From the NCBI GenBank assembly GCA_003562775.1, contig PWTU01000501.1, positions 1 to 55,805 on the forward strand: DNA of 55,805 nucleotides, written 5' to 3'. The position numbers and the translations under genes were made by a program. The stretch is from Ignavibacteriales bacterium (lineage in GTDB: Bacteria > Bacteroidota > Ignavibacteria > T3Sed10-11). How positions within the stretch are numbered: the stretch's first letter is position 1; each line of letters begins with the position of its first letter. Below the pieces are notes generated by a model. It was not told where the DNA came from, made no database searches, and was given only the letters and a program-made list of their open reading frames with translations. Shown here in pieces: positions 28,047-37,493 of the stretch.

Positions 28047-29588
28047 ATGCATCACGCAGAATTAGTACTTATACTCGACTTCGGCTCTCAGTATACACAG
28101 CTCATTGCGCGGCGTGTACGGGAGTGCGGCGTATATTCGGAAATACATCCGTACAATACTTCTTTCGAAAAGATCAAAAAGATAAATCCCGATGCGATTA
28201 TTTTTTCCGGAGGGCCTTCGAGTGTGTACGATCCCGAAGCCCCGCTGCCGGACGACCGGATTTTTTCGTTGGAGAAGCCGATCCTCGGTATTTGTTACGG
28301 CTTGCAGGTAATCGCTTATAAGTTTGGCGGTGCGGTCGATCGTTCGGCGAAGCGTGAATACGGGCGCGCGGAGCTAACGGTGAAAACCCCCTCTCCATTA
28401 CTTCCGGAAAATCACGAACCTGTATCTGTTTGGATGAGTCACGGGGATGCGCTGCAATCGCTGCCGGAAGGATTCGAAGTATTGGCTGCTTCGCCGAATT
28501 CCCCTATCTGTGCTATTGGGAATATGGAAAACAAAATATATGGTGTACAATTCCATCCTGAGGTTGTTCATACTCCGCGAGGGAAAGAAATCCTTCATAA
28601 TTTTTTATATAATGTGGCGGGATGTAAAGGTGGTTGGAACGCCGGATCATTTATCGAACAGAAAATACAAAATATTCAAAATGAAGTTGGCGATGAGCGC
28701 GTCATTCTTGCTTTAAGCGGCGGGGTTGATTCCTCGGTCGCAGCGGTGCTGCTGCACAAAGCGATTGGCGATAATTTGTATTGTTTTCATATAGACACGG
28801 GATTGATGCGTAAAGGTGAGAGCAATGAGGTTGTGCGCAGGTTCAGTGATCATTATAAGATAAATTTAGATTTTATCGATGCCACCGATACTTTTTTATC
28901 TCGATTAACCGGTATAGAGGATCCCGAACAAAAAAGAAAAATCATCGGAAATACATTTATAGAAATATTTGAGGAAGAAGCAAGAAAATTGGGTAATATC
29001 GGTTATCTTGCTCAGGGTACTCTTTATCCCGATGTTATTGAATCCGTTTCGTTTAAAGGTCCTTCACATACGATTAAAACTCATCATAACGTGGGTGGAT
29101 TACCCCACCGGATGAATTTAAAATTAATTGAACCGTTCAGGGAATTGTTTAAAGATGAAGTTCGTGAGGTCGGAAAAGAATTGGGATTGCCCGAGCGATT
29201 ACTTAAACGGCACCCCTTTCCGGGGCCCGGCCTTGCGGTTCGAATTCTCGGAAAAATTACGAAAAAGAATATAAAGCTATTACAGGAAGCCGATGCTATT
29301 TTTATCGAGGAACTTGAGAAATCAGGATGGTATGATAAAGTGTGGCAGGCATTTACCGTATTGCTGCCCGTTCGTTCGGTTGGAGTGATGGGAGATCAGC
29401 GGACATACGAGCAGGTTGCGGCAATACGCGCCGTCACAAGCATAGACGGTATGACCGCCGATTTCGCCGGGTTGCCTCTCGATCTTCTCGGGAAAATATC
29501 CACGAGGATCATCAATGAAGTGCGGGGTATTAACCGCGTCGTTTACGATGTTAGTTCCAAACCACCTTCTACTATTGAGTGGGAGTAA
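28047..29588 (+). CDS. guaA: GMP synthase (glutamine-hydrolysing)
   Basis: 513 residues, full length. It aminates XMP to GMP. The class I amidotransferase domain has [10 protein letters not shown], nucleophile Cys83 in GICYGLQ, and FHPEVVHT. The ATP-pyrophosphatase P-loop is [13 protein letters not shown]. The C-terminal dimerisation domain ends KPPSTIEWE, the canonical GuaA end. No ribosome site stands before the ATG, which lies one base after the antitoxin stop, so translation probably depends on the upstream genes. A separate guaA promoter is not visible. Confidence 0.97.
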   Translation: MHHAELVLILDFGSQYTQLIARRVRECGVYSEIHPYNTSFEKIKKINPDAIIFSGGPSSVYDPEAPLPDDRIFSLEKPILGICYGLQVIAYKFGGAVDRSAKREYGRAELTVKTPSPLLPENHEPVSVWMSHGDALQSLPEGFEVLAASPNSPICAIGNMENKIYGVQFHPEVVHTPRGKEILHNFLYNVAGCKGGWNAGSFIEQKIQNIQNEVGDERVILALSGGVDSSVAAVLLHKAIGDNLYCFHIDTGLMRKGESNEVVRRFSDHYKINLDFIDATDTFLSRLTGIEDPEQKRKIIGNTFIEIFEEEARKLGNIGYLAQGTLYPDVIESVSFKGPSHTIKTHHNVGGLPHRMNLKLIEPFRELFKDEVREVGKELGLPERLLKRHPFPGPGLAVRILGKITKKNIKLLQEADAIFIEELEKSGWYDKVWQAFTVLLPVRSVGVMGDQRTYEQVAAIRAVTSIDGMTADFAGLPLDLLGKISTRIINEVRGINRVVYDVSSKPPSTIEWE

Positions 29589-29592
29589 TGTT

Positions 29593-30417
29593 TTACTCCA
29601 GATATTGATGCAAGAATATAAACATCTGCTCCCATGCTCGTTTTGTAGCATTTAGATTTGCACCTTCCCGTCCGTCTTGCTGGCGAACAAAACCATGCCC
29701 GGCATCCGGATAGATATAATACTCGAATGATTTATCCAGTTGTTCCATTTCTTGCGCTGCAGGTTCAATGGTTACGTTCACCCGTGCATCATCTTCGGCG
29801 TATAAGCCGAGCACCGGTGCGTGTATCGAACTTAACAGTTCTGTTTCCGGAGAGGAGCCGTAAAAAATTACCGCTGCATGAAGTTCGGGTTGCGCAGTTG
29901 CATAATAAAAGCTCATCGTACCTCCCCAGCAAAAACCGATGGTTGCTATTTTCTCGGTCGCTGCTGCGATAGTTAATGCATAGTCGCGAACCGCATCAAG
30001 CCGGTTTATGACATCCTCCGGGGTGAGATTTCGGATTGTTCTGACGATATCGTCGCGCGTTTCGAAGGATTCTGTTCCGCCGCCATCCGGGCCGAAACCC
30101 GAAATAAAATCGGGTGCGATTGCAAGATACCCTTCTCGTGCAAGATCATCGGCGATTGCGCGAATCCAGTCGGTAAGACCAAATATTTCATGGATAACAA
30201 TTACCACGGGAGCGCGTGTCGGACGTTCCGGATATACAACCCACGTTTTGATCGGATGTTCTCCATCCGGGAAGACGATGTCGACAAATTCACCGTGTCT
30301 CGGTGATTGATCGAGCGCTTCCTGAGCGGTTTCATTCGAAGGCGGTAGAGACCGGCTTTGGATCGGCGCCGCCCAAAGGATGATGAGCGCTGACAAAACG
30401 ATTATTACTGTGCGCAT
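29593..30417 (-). CDS. Secreted dienelactone-hydrolase-family protein
   Basis: 274 residues from the ATG at 30417, selected because GAGGAG lies just upstream and a signal peptide begins there (MRTVIIVLSALIILWAAPIQS); an ATG at 30432 is in frame but precedes that site. It is an alpha/beta hydrolase with the DLH-type nucleophile Cys in TIGFCWGGTMSFYY, the Asp in YAEDDARV and His in DAGHGFVRQ. IHEIFGLTDWIRAIADDLAREGYLAIAPD is strongly typical. The natural substrate of exported DLH proteins is generally unknown. It converges on guaA with only 4 bp between stops. Confidence 0.85.
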   Translation of the reverse strand: MRTVIIVLSALIILWAAPIQSRSLPPSNETAQEALDQSPRHGEFVDIVFPDGEHPIKTWVVYPERPTRAPVVIVIHEIFGLTDWIRAIADDLAREGYLAIAPDFISGFGPDGGGTESFETRDDIVRTIRNLTPEDVINRLDAVRDYALTIAAATEKIATIGFCWGGTMSFYYATAQPELHAAVIFYGSSPETELLSSIHAPVLGLYAEDDARVNVTIEPAAQEMEQLDKSFEYYIYPDAGHGFVRQQDGREGANLNATKRAWEQMFIFLHQYLE

Positions 30418-30489
30418 TGTTTCTCCTCGCATATTTTAAAAGGGAATTTATTAACATATTGCAAAGTTATACAATAATACAGATATTTT

Positions 30490-31068
30490 ATGAAAATTAA
30501 AACTTCTATGGATATCGAACAAATATATTATCGATTTCGAGGGCAAATCAAGGATTTTATCCTTAAACGAGTACGCGATAATCAAATTGCTGAGGATATT
30601 GTTCAGGATGTATTCTTAAAAATACATAATAGAATCGAATCTCTCAGGGATAAAGGAAAACTTGAAAGCTGGGTATATCAGATTGCCCGCAATGCAATAA
30701 ACGATCATTTTAGGCAGGCGAAAACTTTACCATTAGCGGATGATAATATCCCGGAAGATATTTCCGACAAAGATGATGAAATATTTCATAACATTGCTCA
30801 AGGTCTCGAACCAATGATAGATGCATTACCCGATCATTATCGTGAAGCAATATTACTTACCGAATTCAGAGGATTGACTCAAAAAGAAATGGCGGATGAG
30901 CTTGGAATTTCACTCTCCGGTGCGAAATCTCGAGTTCAGCGAGCGCGACACATGCTTAAACACGCGCTTCTGCGATGCTGTCATTTTGAATTCGATAGGT
31001 TCGGCAAGATAATCGATTATTATCCGGTAGCATGCCCGTGTTGTCCGGATGATAAAGAAGAGATTTAA
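30490..31068 (+). CDS. sigZ: ECF-like RNA polymerase sigma factor, SigZ family
   Basis: 192 residues. Region 2 is IAEDIVQDVFLKIHNRI through ESWVYQIARNAINDHFR; region 4 is LTQKEMADELGISLSGAKSRVQRAR. The extra tail CCHFEFDRFGKIIDYYP ending in CPCC is characteristic of SigZ and suggests metal or thiol sensing. There is no ribosome site; TTGCAA, 17 bases and GATATT end two bases before the ATG. GGAATT (30443) and AGTTA (30465) with 16 bases between resemble an ECF promoter and could be autoregulatory. The arsenite methyltransferase fusion follows 96 bp downstream. Confidence 0.88.
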   Translation: MKIKTSMDIEQIYYRFRGQIKDFILKRVRDNQIAEDIVQDVFLKIHNRIESLRDKGKLESWVYQIARNAINDHFRQAKTLPLADDNIPEDISDKDDEIFHNIAQGLEPMIDALPDHYREAILLTEFRGLTQKEMADELGISLSGAKSRVQRARHMLKHALLRCCHFEFDRFGKIIDYYPVACPCCPDDKEEI

Positions 31069-31164
31069 TAGATATGTTTTTCCACAACGTGCGTCCTTTT
31101 TCTATTTTTTCCGTCTATATTGTAAACAAGATTTTATAACAAACAATATATAAAGGGAAAAAAT

Positions 31165-32580
31165 ATGAGATCGAATAAGAAGAATCCAAAGAAATCCATT
31201 CGGGAAGTGTACGGATCCATCGGCAGCGGAGAAGTGCGGTCCTGCTGCGGCAATTTAGGAGGCCGGTATAGTACAACATTAAAGCTTGGATATTCACCGG
31301 ATGTGCTAACAAATATACCGGAAGGCGCCAATCTCGGGCTCGGTTGCGGAAATCCGACCGGTCTTGCTTCGCTAAGGAAAGGAGAAGTAGTTCTCGATTT
31401 AGGCAGCGGAGGGGGAATCGATAGCTTTATTGCGGCTCATGCCGTAGGCGATGAGGGTAGAGTCATCGGTGTTGACATGACGCCCGAGATGATCGAAAAA
31501 GCACGACAGAATGCACGAGATGCAGGTATAAACAATGTCGAGTTCTATCAAGGTGAAATTGAAAACCTGCCTGTTGAGAATAATTCCGTCGATGTGGTTA
31601 TATCAAATTGTGTTATCAATCTATCGGTCGATAAGCAAACGGCGTATCGTGAGATTTTTCGTGTATTAAAACCCGGCGGACGAATAGCTATTTCGGATAT
31701 TGTTGCACGTGCACCGCTCCCCGTTGAATTTACGCATGATGAAAGATTAATAACCGGATGTGTAGGGGGTGCAATTCCCGTTGACGAGTTATATCCTATC
31801 TTAGAAAAAGCAGGTTTTACGGATATTTCGATCATGGCAAAAAGTAACAGCGATGAAATTATATCCGGATGGCAGCCGGGCAATGATATTGAAGACTATA
31901 TATTTTCTGCATATATTTTCGCAATAAAACCGACTACGATCGAAGGGGACAACCATTTGAGTAGTAAAAAGTATTTTGAGGAAGTAGCACAAACGTGGGA
32001 TGAGATGCGGCAAAGCTTCTTTCCCGACTCGGTTCGTGACGCTGCATATAAAGCGGCAGATATTAAATCCGGTCAAATCGCGGCAGATATCGGTGCAGGT
32101 ACCGGATTTGTAACCGAGGGATTATTAAATCGCGGTGTTAAGGTGATTACCGTTGATCAGTCTCCCGCAATGCTTGAAAGAATGAAGGCGAAATTCGGTT
32201 CCGATAAAAATATTAGATATCTTGAAGGAGATTCGTCGGATCTCCCGGTAGAAAATGATTCGGTCGATGCAGTTTTCGCGAATATGTACTTACACCATGT
32301 CGAATCGCCGCCGGATGCAGTCAAAGAAATGTTCCGTATTCTCAAACCCGGAGGCATACTTGTCATTACCGATCTGGATCAACATTCGCATGACTTTCTC
32401 GTCACAGAACAACACGATAGATGGATGGGATTTGAACGGGATGATGTGAAAACCTGGTTCGAGGGCGCAGGTTTTCGGCAGATAAGGGTCGATTGTGTCG
32501 GCGAAAGTTGCTGTGCGAAATCAAAAACGGCAGAAAATGAGGCAAATATAAGTATTTTTATTGCCACGGGGAGAAAATGA
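31165..32580 (+). CDS. arsM: Arsenite methyltransferase fused to a second methyltransferase domain
   Basis: 471 residues, far longer than ordinary ArsM (about 260-280). Residues 1-255 are ArsM: CCGNLGG (Cys27-28), NLGLGCGNPTG (Cys61), SAM motif VVLDLGSGGGIDSF (76-89), SNCVINLS (Cys149) and TGCVGGAIP (Cys199), so the arsenic-binding cysteines are retained. Residues 265-470 are a second class I methyltransferase with its own SAM motif AADIGAGTGFVTEG (306-319), LPVENDSVDAVFANMYLHHV and a cysteine tail GESCCAKS (446-453). ArsM methylates As(III) using SAM and thiols; the role of the second domain is unknown. GGGA precedes the ATG. sigZ lies upstream on the same strand. Confidence 0.85.
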   Translation: MRSNKKNPKKSIREVYGSIGSGEVRSCCGNLGGRYSTTLKLGYSPDVLTNIPEGANLGLGCGNPTGLASLRKGEVVLDLGSGGGIDSFIAAHAVGDEGRVIGVDMTPEMIEKARQNARDAGINNVEFYQGEIENLPVENNSVDVVISNCVINLSVDKQTAYREIFRVLKPGGRIAISDIVARAPLPVEFTHDERLITGCVGGAIPVDELYPILEKAGFTDISIMAKSNSDEIISGWQPGNDIEDYIFSAYIFAIKPTTIEGDNHLSSKKYFEEVAQTWDEMRQSFFPDSVRDAAYKAADIKSGQIAADIGAGTGFVTEGLLNRGVKVITVDQSPAMLERMKAKFGSDKNIRYLEGDSSDLPVENDSVDAVFANMYLHHVESPPDAVKEMFRILKPGGILVITDLDQHSHDFLVTEQHDRWMGFERDDVKTWFEGAGFRQIRVDCVGESCCAKSKTAENEANISIFIATGRK

Positions 32581-32680
32581 TATTGAGGTAAATCACAGCT
32601 TTCCATTTAAGAACTTATTAGATTAAAGCAACTACTCTGTTCCTTGTAAGTGAGGCAGAACAAATCATATTTATACTCTG

Positions 32681-33121
32681 ATGGGTTCAAAAATAATTCT
32701 CGTAGCTGACAGCGATGTGTACTACAGAACGTTGATAGCAGCATCGTTGCAAATGATTACCGGCATATCAGATATTCTGAAGGCTGCAACACTCGACGCA
32801 GCGATAGGTATTATAAAACGTCACCGACCGGATATTGTATTTCTTTCGACTGATTTATTGCAAACGTGTCCTTTGTGTTATACAGAAGTTTTACGGAAGC
32901 AAAAAATTGACGGGTGTCTTATCATAATGACAGAAGAGGGCGATGACCATTATCGTGATACAAAAATTGAGTCTCCTGAGGATATATTTTTCCCGAAAGA
33001 TAAACTACTACGACCAATTAAACGTACTGCGGATACGATACTCTGGATTCTGGCGGATCGGTTAGCATCTGCCAGGTCACTGAGAACACCGGCATACGAT
33101 TCTACTCTTCATACACTTTAA
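32681..33121 (+). CDS. Degenerate receiver-domain protein
   Basis: 146 residues with CheY-like topology: IILVADSDVYYRTLIAASLQ at the N-terminus, then HRPDIVFLSTDLL. The position normally occupied by the phosphoryl-accepting Asp (xxDI/LDxxMP) reads Ser, and the lysine region is SPEDIFFPKDKL. It therefore looks like a pseudo-receiver that would not be phosphorylated in the usual way. No output domain follows. It converges with the patatin gene, overlapping its end by 20 bp. The ribosome site is weak, and the assignment is moderately confident. Confidence 0.6.
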   Translation: MGSKIILVADSDVYYRTLIAASLQMITGISDILKAATLDAAIGIIKRHRPDIVFLSTDLLQTCPLCYTEVLRKQKIDGCLIIMTEEGDDHYRDTKIESPEDIFFPKDKLLRPIKRTADTILWILADRLASARSLRTPAYDSTLHTL

Positions 33122-34028
33122 ATATGAATTGTGGGTGCCCGGTTTTTTCTTTCAAAATTTTCTTCCTTAAATTTTTAATATCCGGGAGAATTTTTTCCGT
33201 TGCGTGAACCCCTTTTTCTATAAGCTCGTTATAGCGTGAAAATTTTACCCAGGAATATTCCTGAACCGCCGGTTGAATAATAACGTCCGCCTGTTCGACG
33301 AGCAACCGGTTTAAATTAACCTGCGTTATTTCACCTGCACGGAGGAGCATTCCAAGTCCCCGTGACGGAAGTTTTTGGTGGGTAACAGTTTTCCAAACAT
33401 CGACCGCTACTACCGGATTATTGCTAATCCTTTTGGCGGGGAGAACGGGAGTTATGCACGCAGCTCCACCATCAATAAGAAGTCGATTGTTTATTTCGAT
33501 CGGTGTTGTCAATGCAGGTATTGATGTACTCGCTGCGACGGCGGTTGTCAATGACCCGGTTCTGATTATCACTACGTCGCCGTTCCGAATATCGGTTGCA
33601 ACGGCGCCAAACGGAATCCGGCATTTGGTTATATCCATATCATCAATGAGATATGATAATGCTTCATGCAGTACCTTCTCAGGCAATGCGCTTTCACCGG
33701 TAATAGAACGTGATAGTATGTAATTGCGCTTTGCTTTATTAATCCATTGATCGAGAAAGTTATGGCGGTCGACGTAATCTTCGAGAACAAAGAAATCCAG
33801 TCCGATTTTTGTGAAAAAATCGGATTTGAATAACTTTTTTATTTTTTCCTCGCAAATCTTTGTGTCAAGTGTTTGCGCATACATCCCGCCGATTATAGCG
33901 CCAATGCTTGTTCCGATAATCAAATCGGGTTGGATTCTCTCGCGTTCAAGGACACGGAGAACGCCGAGATGAGAGATCCCCCTTGCTCCGCCTCCTCCAA
34001 GAACCAGTGTAAATGGAATATTCTTCAT
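33102..34028 (-). CDS. Patatin-like phospholipase, RssA-like
   Basis: 308 residues from the ATG at 34028, where the conserved fold begins; an in-frame ATG at 34094 adds 22 non-homologous residues. The patatin elements are the oxyanion loop GGGGARG (11-17), nucleophile elbow GTSIG with Ser41, and LLIDGGA with the catalytic Asp. KVLHEALSYLIDDMDI and IPALTTPIEI are typical of the bacterial RssA/YlbK group. Patatins are serine acyl-hydrolases of phospholipids. It is divergent from glmS and converges on the pseudo-receiver gene. Confidence 0.9.
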   Translation of the reverse strand: MKNIPFTLVLGGGGARGISHLGVLRVLERERIQPDLIIGTSIGAIIGGMYAQTLDTKICEEKIKKLFKSDFFTKIGLDFFVLEDYVDRHNFLDQWINKAKRNYILSRSITGESALPEKVLHEALSYLIDDMDITKCRIPFGAVATDIRNGDVVIIRTGSLTTAVAASTSIPALTTPIEINNRLLIDGGAACITPVLPAKRISNNPVVAVDVWKTVTHQKLPSRGLGMLLRAGEITQVNLNRLLVEQADVIIQPAVQEYSWVKFSRYNELIEKGVHATEKILPDIKNLRKKILKEKTGHPQFIFKVYEE

Positions 34029-34104
34029 TGCAATTTCAGGTCGGTTGTGAATGTGACATAGATCATATTTAAAGATACTAAAAATATGATACAATGTGGT
34101 AAAA

Positions 34105-34133
34105 TTGATTTTTTTGTCTAAATTATATATCTT
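34105..34133 (+). promoter_or_regulatory. Candidate promoter of glmS
   Basis: TTGATT (34105-34110), 17 bases, TATCTT (34128-34133). The leader to the ATG at 34175 would be about 35 nt, too short for a glmS ribozyme, and none is visible. Confidence 0.4.
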
Positions 34134-34174
34134 TTTCTAACTTCTTCATTTTAAAACATTTAGGGGATTAATTT

Positions 34175-36007
34175 ATGTGTGGAATCGTCGGTTACATCGG
34201 AAAGCAAAAAGCATTACCGATTATTATCGAAGGATTAAAACGGCTGGAGTACCGGGGATACGACTCGGCCGGTCTCGCTACAATAGGAGACAATGAGATA
34301 CTCATTACTCGAATGAGCGGCAAAGTCGCAGAGTTGGAGAAAGCTCTTCCCGCTGACATCGATAACGGGTCGTTAGCGCTGGGCCATACACGCTGGGCTA
34401 CACATGGAGAACCGACCGAACGAAATGCACATCCACACAAAGATTGTGAACATAAAATCGCATTGGTTCATAACGGTATAATTGAAAATTTTCAAGCCAT
34501 ACGAACCAAACTTGAACAGGTTGGTCATAAATTTACCTCCGATACCGACACCGAGGTCTTGGCGCATCTTATTGAAGAAATGTTCAAATACACGGGTGAT
34601 TTGGTTGACTCGGTTCGTCTTGCCCTCAAAGAGGTCGATGGCGCATACGGTATTGCTGTTATCAGCGTTCACGAGCCCGACTATATTATTGTTGCACGTA
34701 AAGGAAGCCCACTTGTTATCGGCATCGGCGACGGCGAGCATTTTGTGGCAAGTGATGCCGCTGCACTGGTGAGACATACACGTAATGTCGTGTATCTTGA
34801 AGATGGAGAAGTTGCGGTATTGACCCGTGATAATTTTACAACAACGACGATTGATAATGTGGAAGTTGAGAAAACCGTCCATGAAATAACGTTTGATATC
34901 GAGCAGATTGAAAAAGCGGGCTACCCTCATTTTATGCTCAAAGAAATTCATGAACAACCGGATACCATATCGGATGCGCTTCGCGGTCGGATTTTATTTG
35001 AAGAAGGGGATGTGAAACTCGGCGGCTTGAGCGACGTTATTGACGATTTGCGGAATGCAAAAAGATTTATCATCACTGCGTGCGGTACGTCGTGGCATGC
35101 CGGTCTTGTCGGGGAATATATGATAGAACAATACGCACGCGTACCGGTTGAGATAGAATATGCGTCGGAGTTTCGCTATAGCAATCCCATTATTACTGAA
35201 AATGATATTGTCTGGGCGATAAGTCAGAGCGGTGAAACCGCAGATACGCTTGCCGCCGTCCGGGAAGCAAAATTACGCGGCGCCAAAGTATTCGGAATAG
35301 TCAATGTGGTGGGCAGTTCGATTGCGCGGGAAACCGACGGGGGGGTATATATTCACGCCGGTCCGGAAATCGGCGTTGCATCGACGAAAGCGTTTACATC
35401 GCAGTTAACGGTGATATCGCTTATTACCGTGATGATGGCGCGCTTGCGAGGTATGTCGATAACAGACGGTTATAAAATTTTAAGTGATTTAAAAAGTATA
35501 CCCGAAAAAGTGAAAGGAATTCTGGATCAATCGGAGTATATAAAGGATATAGCCGAGCGATTCTCATTTGCCAGGAATTTTCTCTATCTTGGCAGAGGAT
35601 ATAATTTCCCTGTTGCTCTTGAAGGTGCATTAAAGCTTAAGGAAATTTCGTATATTCATGCAGAGGGGTATCCGGCGGCGGAGATGAAGCACGGTCCGAT
35701 TGCATTGATCGATGAAAATATGCCGGTCGTTGTTATTGCGACGCACGACGCTTCGTATGATAAGGTTATGAGCAATATTCAGGAAGTAAAAGCCCGGCGG
35801 GGCAAGATCATTGCAATTGCAAACGATAACGATTCGGAGATCGATCGATATGCAAATTATGTGATCCGGGTCCCGGAGACGCTCGATCTTTTTTCTCCGA
35901 TTATTTCAAGTATCCCTCTTCAACTTCTCGCGTACTATATTGCTGTCTATCGTGGTTGTAACGTAGACCAACCGAGAAATCTTGCCAAGAGCGTGACCGT
36001 CGAATAA
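34175..36007 (+). CDS. glmS: Glutamine-fructose-6-phosphate aminotransferase (isomerising)
   Basis: 610 residues, normal for GlmS. It makes glucosamine 6-phosphate for peptidoglycan and LPS. The N-terminal amidotransferase begins CGIVGYIG with Cys as residue 2 after Met removal, and has GHTRWATHG. The two SIS domains carry CGTSWHAGLVGEYMIE, WAISQSGETADTLAA, SSIARETDGGVYIHAGPEIGVASTKAFTSQ, and the tail ends QPRNLAKSVTVE, the canonical C-terminus. AGGGG precedes the ATG. The gene stands alone. GlmU's uridylyltransferase half is at 52244. Confidence 0.97.
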   Translation: MCGIVGYIGKQKALPIIIEGLKRLEYRGYDSAGLATIGDNEILITRMSGKVAELEKALPADIDNGSLALGHTRWATHGEPTERNAHPHKDCEHKIALVHNGIIENFQAIRTKLEQVGHKFTSDTDTEVLAHLIEEMFKYTGDLVDSVRLALKEVDGAYGIAVISVHEPDYIIVARKGSPLVIGIGDGEHFVASDAAALVRHTRNVVYLEDGEVAVLTRDNFTTTTIDNVEVEKTVHEITFDIEQIEKAGYPHFMLKEIHEQPDTISDALRGRILFEEGDVKLGGLSDVIDDLRNAKRFIITACGTSWHAGLVGEYMIEQYARVPVEIEYASEFRYSNPIITENDIVWAISQSGETADTLAAVREAKLRGAKVFGIVNVVGSSIARETDGGVYIHAGPEIGVASTKAFTSQLTVISLITVMMARLRGMSITDGYKILSDLKSIPEKVKGILDQSEYIKDIAERFSFARNFLYLGRGYNFPVALEGALKLKEISYIHAEGYPAAEMKHGPIALIDENMPVVVIATHDASYDKVMSNIQEVKARRGKIIAIANDNDSEIDRYANYVIRVPETLDLFSPIISSIPLQLLAYYIAVYRGCNVDQPRNLAKSVTVE

Positions 36008-36153
36008 ACAATCGTATTGTTTGGCTCATTTACTGGCAGTAAACCGAAAAACTATCTGTATGAATTGATTTTACACATCAAAGCGAAGCGGTTTTCCGTA
36101 TCCGGTACGGAACGCTGATTTGTATCTATATCGATTAATCTTATGGAGGCACT

Positions 36154-37470
36154 ATGTCGAAACGTAAAGTAATTATTATGGGAGCAGCGGGAAGAGACTT
36201 CCACAATTTCAACGTATTTTATCGAGATAACGATGCATATGAAGTCGTTGCATTCACCGCGACACAAATCCCCAATATTGAAGGAAGGAAATATCCGGCT
36301 GAATTAGCAGGAACGTTATACTCAAACGGTATTCCTATTCATCCTGAAGAAGAACTTGTCAATCTCATAAAGAAACATGAAATTAACGACGTCGTCTTTG
36401 CATATTCTGATGTCTCTCATCAATATGTGATGAATAAGGCGTCGATCGCAATGGCTGCGGGAGCAAATTTTAAATTGCTCGGTGCGCGGGAAACCATGCT
36501 TAAATCGAAAGTACCGGTCGTTGCAGTGGTTGCCGTTCGCACCGGCGCGGGAAAGAGCCAAACATCGCGCCGCGTTTGTGAATTGCTTCGTGATAAAGGA
36601 AAGAAACTAGTGGTGGTGCGCCATCCGATGCCGTATGGCGATCTCGTAAAGCAAAAAGTACAGCGATTTGAAACGGAAGAAGATTTCAAAAAACATGATT
36701 GCACTATCGAAGAGATTGAGGAGTATGAACATCACATTAACGAAGGGACGATAGTGTATGCAGGGGTCGATTATGAGGCGATTCTCCGGCAAGCGGAACA
36801 AGAAGCCGATGTTATAATCTGGGACGGCGGCAATAACGATATGCCGTTTTATAAACCGACTGTCACCATAACGATAGCCGATCCCCACAGACCGGGACAC
36901 GAGTTAAGTTACTATCCGGGTGAAGTGAATCTCCGCATTGCAGATGCTGTGGTAATTAATAAAATAGATTCGGCATACCCGGAAAATATCGATACCGTAC
37001 GAAATAACATTGCAAATGCAAATCCAAAAGCAATGGTTATTGAAGCGGCATCGCCGATATCTGTCGACGATCCCGCGGTGATTCGCGGTAAACGCGTCCT
37101 GGTTGTCGAAGACGGGCCGACGCTTACACACGGCGATATGACTTTTGGAGCGGGAACGATCGCTGCGAGGAAATTCGGTGCATTGGAAATTGTCGATCCA
37201 CGACCCTTTACCGTCGGATCGATAAAAGAGACTTTTAAAAAATATCCCAAAATGGGTATCCTTCTGCCCGCTATGGGCTACGGCGATAAACAAAAGAAGG
37301 ATCTTGAAGAAACAATCAATAAAACAAATTGCGATGCGGTCATTATCGGGACGCCGATAGATCTGCGAAAGATCATAGATATTAAAAAACCGAACGTTCG
37401 TGTTCGATATGATCTCAGTGAGATCGGCAGGCCGAATCTGGCCGACGCATTGAAACCTGTATTAAAATAA
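36154..37470 (+). CDS. COG2403 P-loop GTPase, cyclic 2,3-diphosphoglycerate synthetase-like
   Basis: 438 residues. N-terminal Rossmann-like segment (KVIIMGAAGRDFHNFN), a deviant P-loop VAVRTGAGKSQTSRRV at about 126-141, IIWDGGNNDMPFYKP, VVINKIDSA (NKxD guanine-specificity motif) and PAMGYGDKQKKDL. This family is homologous to archaeal cyclic 2,3-diphosphoglycerate synthetase, but most bacterial members lack a proven reaction. GGAGG precedes the ATG. It is followed after 23 bp by argF and then by carbamate kinase, a context suggesting a link to carbamoyl-phosphate or arginine/pyrimidine metabolism rather than osmolyte synthesis. Confidence 0.85.
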   Translation: MSKRKVIIMGAAGRDFHNFNVFYRDNDAYEVVAFTATQIPNIEGRKYPAELAGTLYSNGIPIHPEEELVNLIKKHEINDVVFAYSDVSHQYVMNKASIAMAAGANFKLLGARETMLKSKVPVVAVVAVRTGAGKSQTSRRVCELLRDKGKKLVVVRHPMPYGDLVKQKVQRFETEEDFKKHDCTIEEIEEYEHHINEGTIVYAGVDYEAILRQAEQEADVIIWDGGNNDMPFYKPTVTITIADPHRPGHELSYYPGEVNLRIADAVVINKIDSAYPENIDTVRNNIANANPKAMVIEAASPISVDDPAVIRGKRVLVVEDGPTLTHGDMTFGAGTIAARKFGALEIVDPRPFTVGSIKETFKKYPKMGILLPAMGYGDKQKKDLEETINKTNCDAVIIGTPIDLRKIIDIKKPNVRVRYDLSEIGRPNLADALKPVLK

Positions 37471-37493
37471 AAATAAATTGAAAAGGAGACGAT

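Noticed and set aside
34083-34174. glmS ribozyme upstream of glmS
   Set aside because: The leader is under 50 nt after the likely promoter and has none of the ribozyme core.
34373-34957. 194-codon minus-strand frame inside glmS
   Set aside because: It lies wholly opposite the conserved GlmS amidotransferase domain and has no protein-family features.
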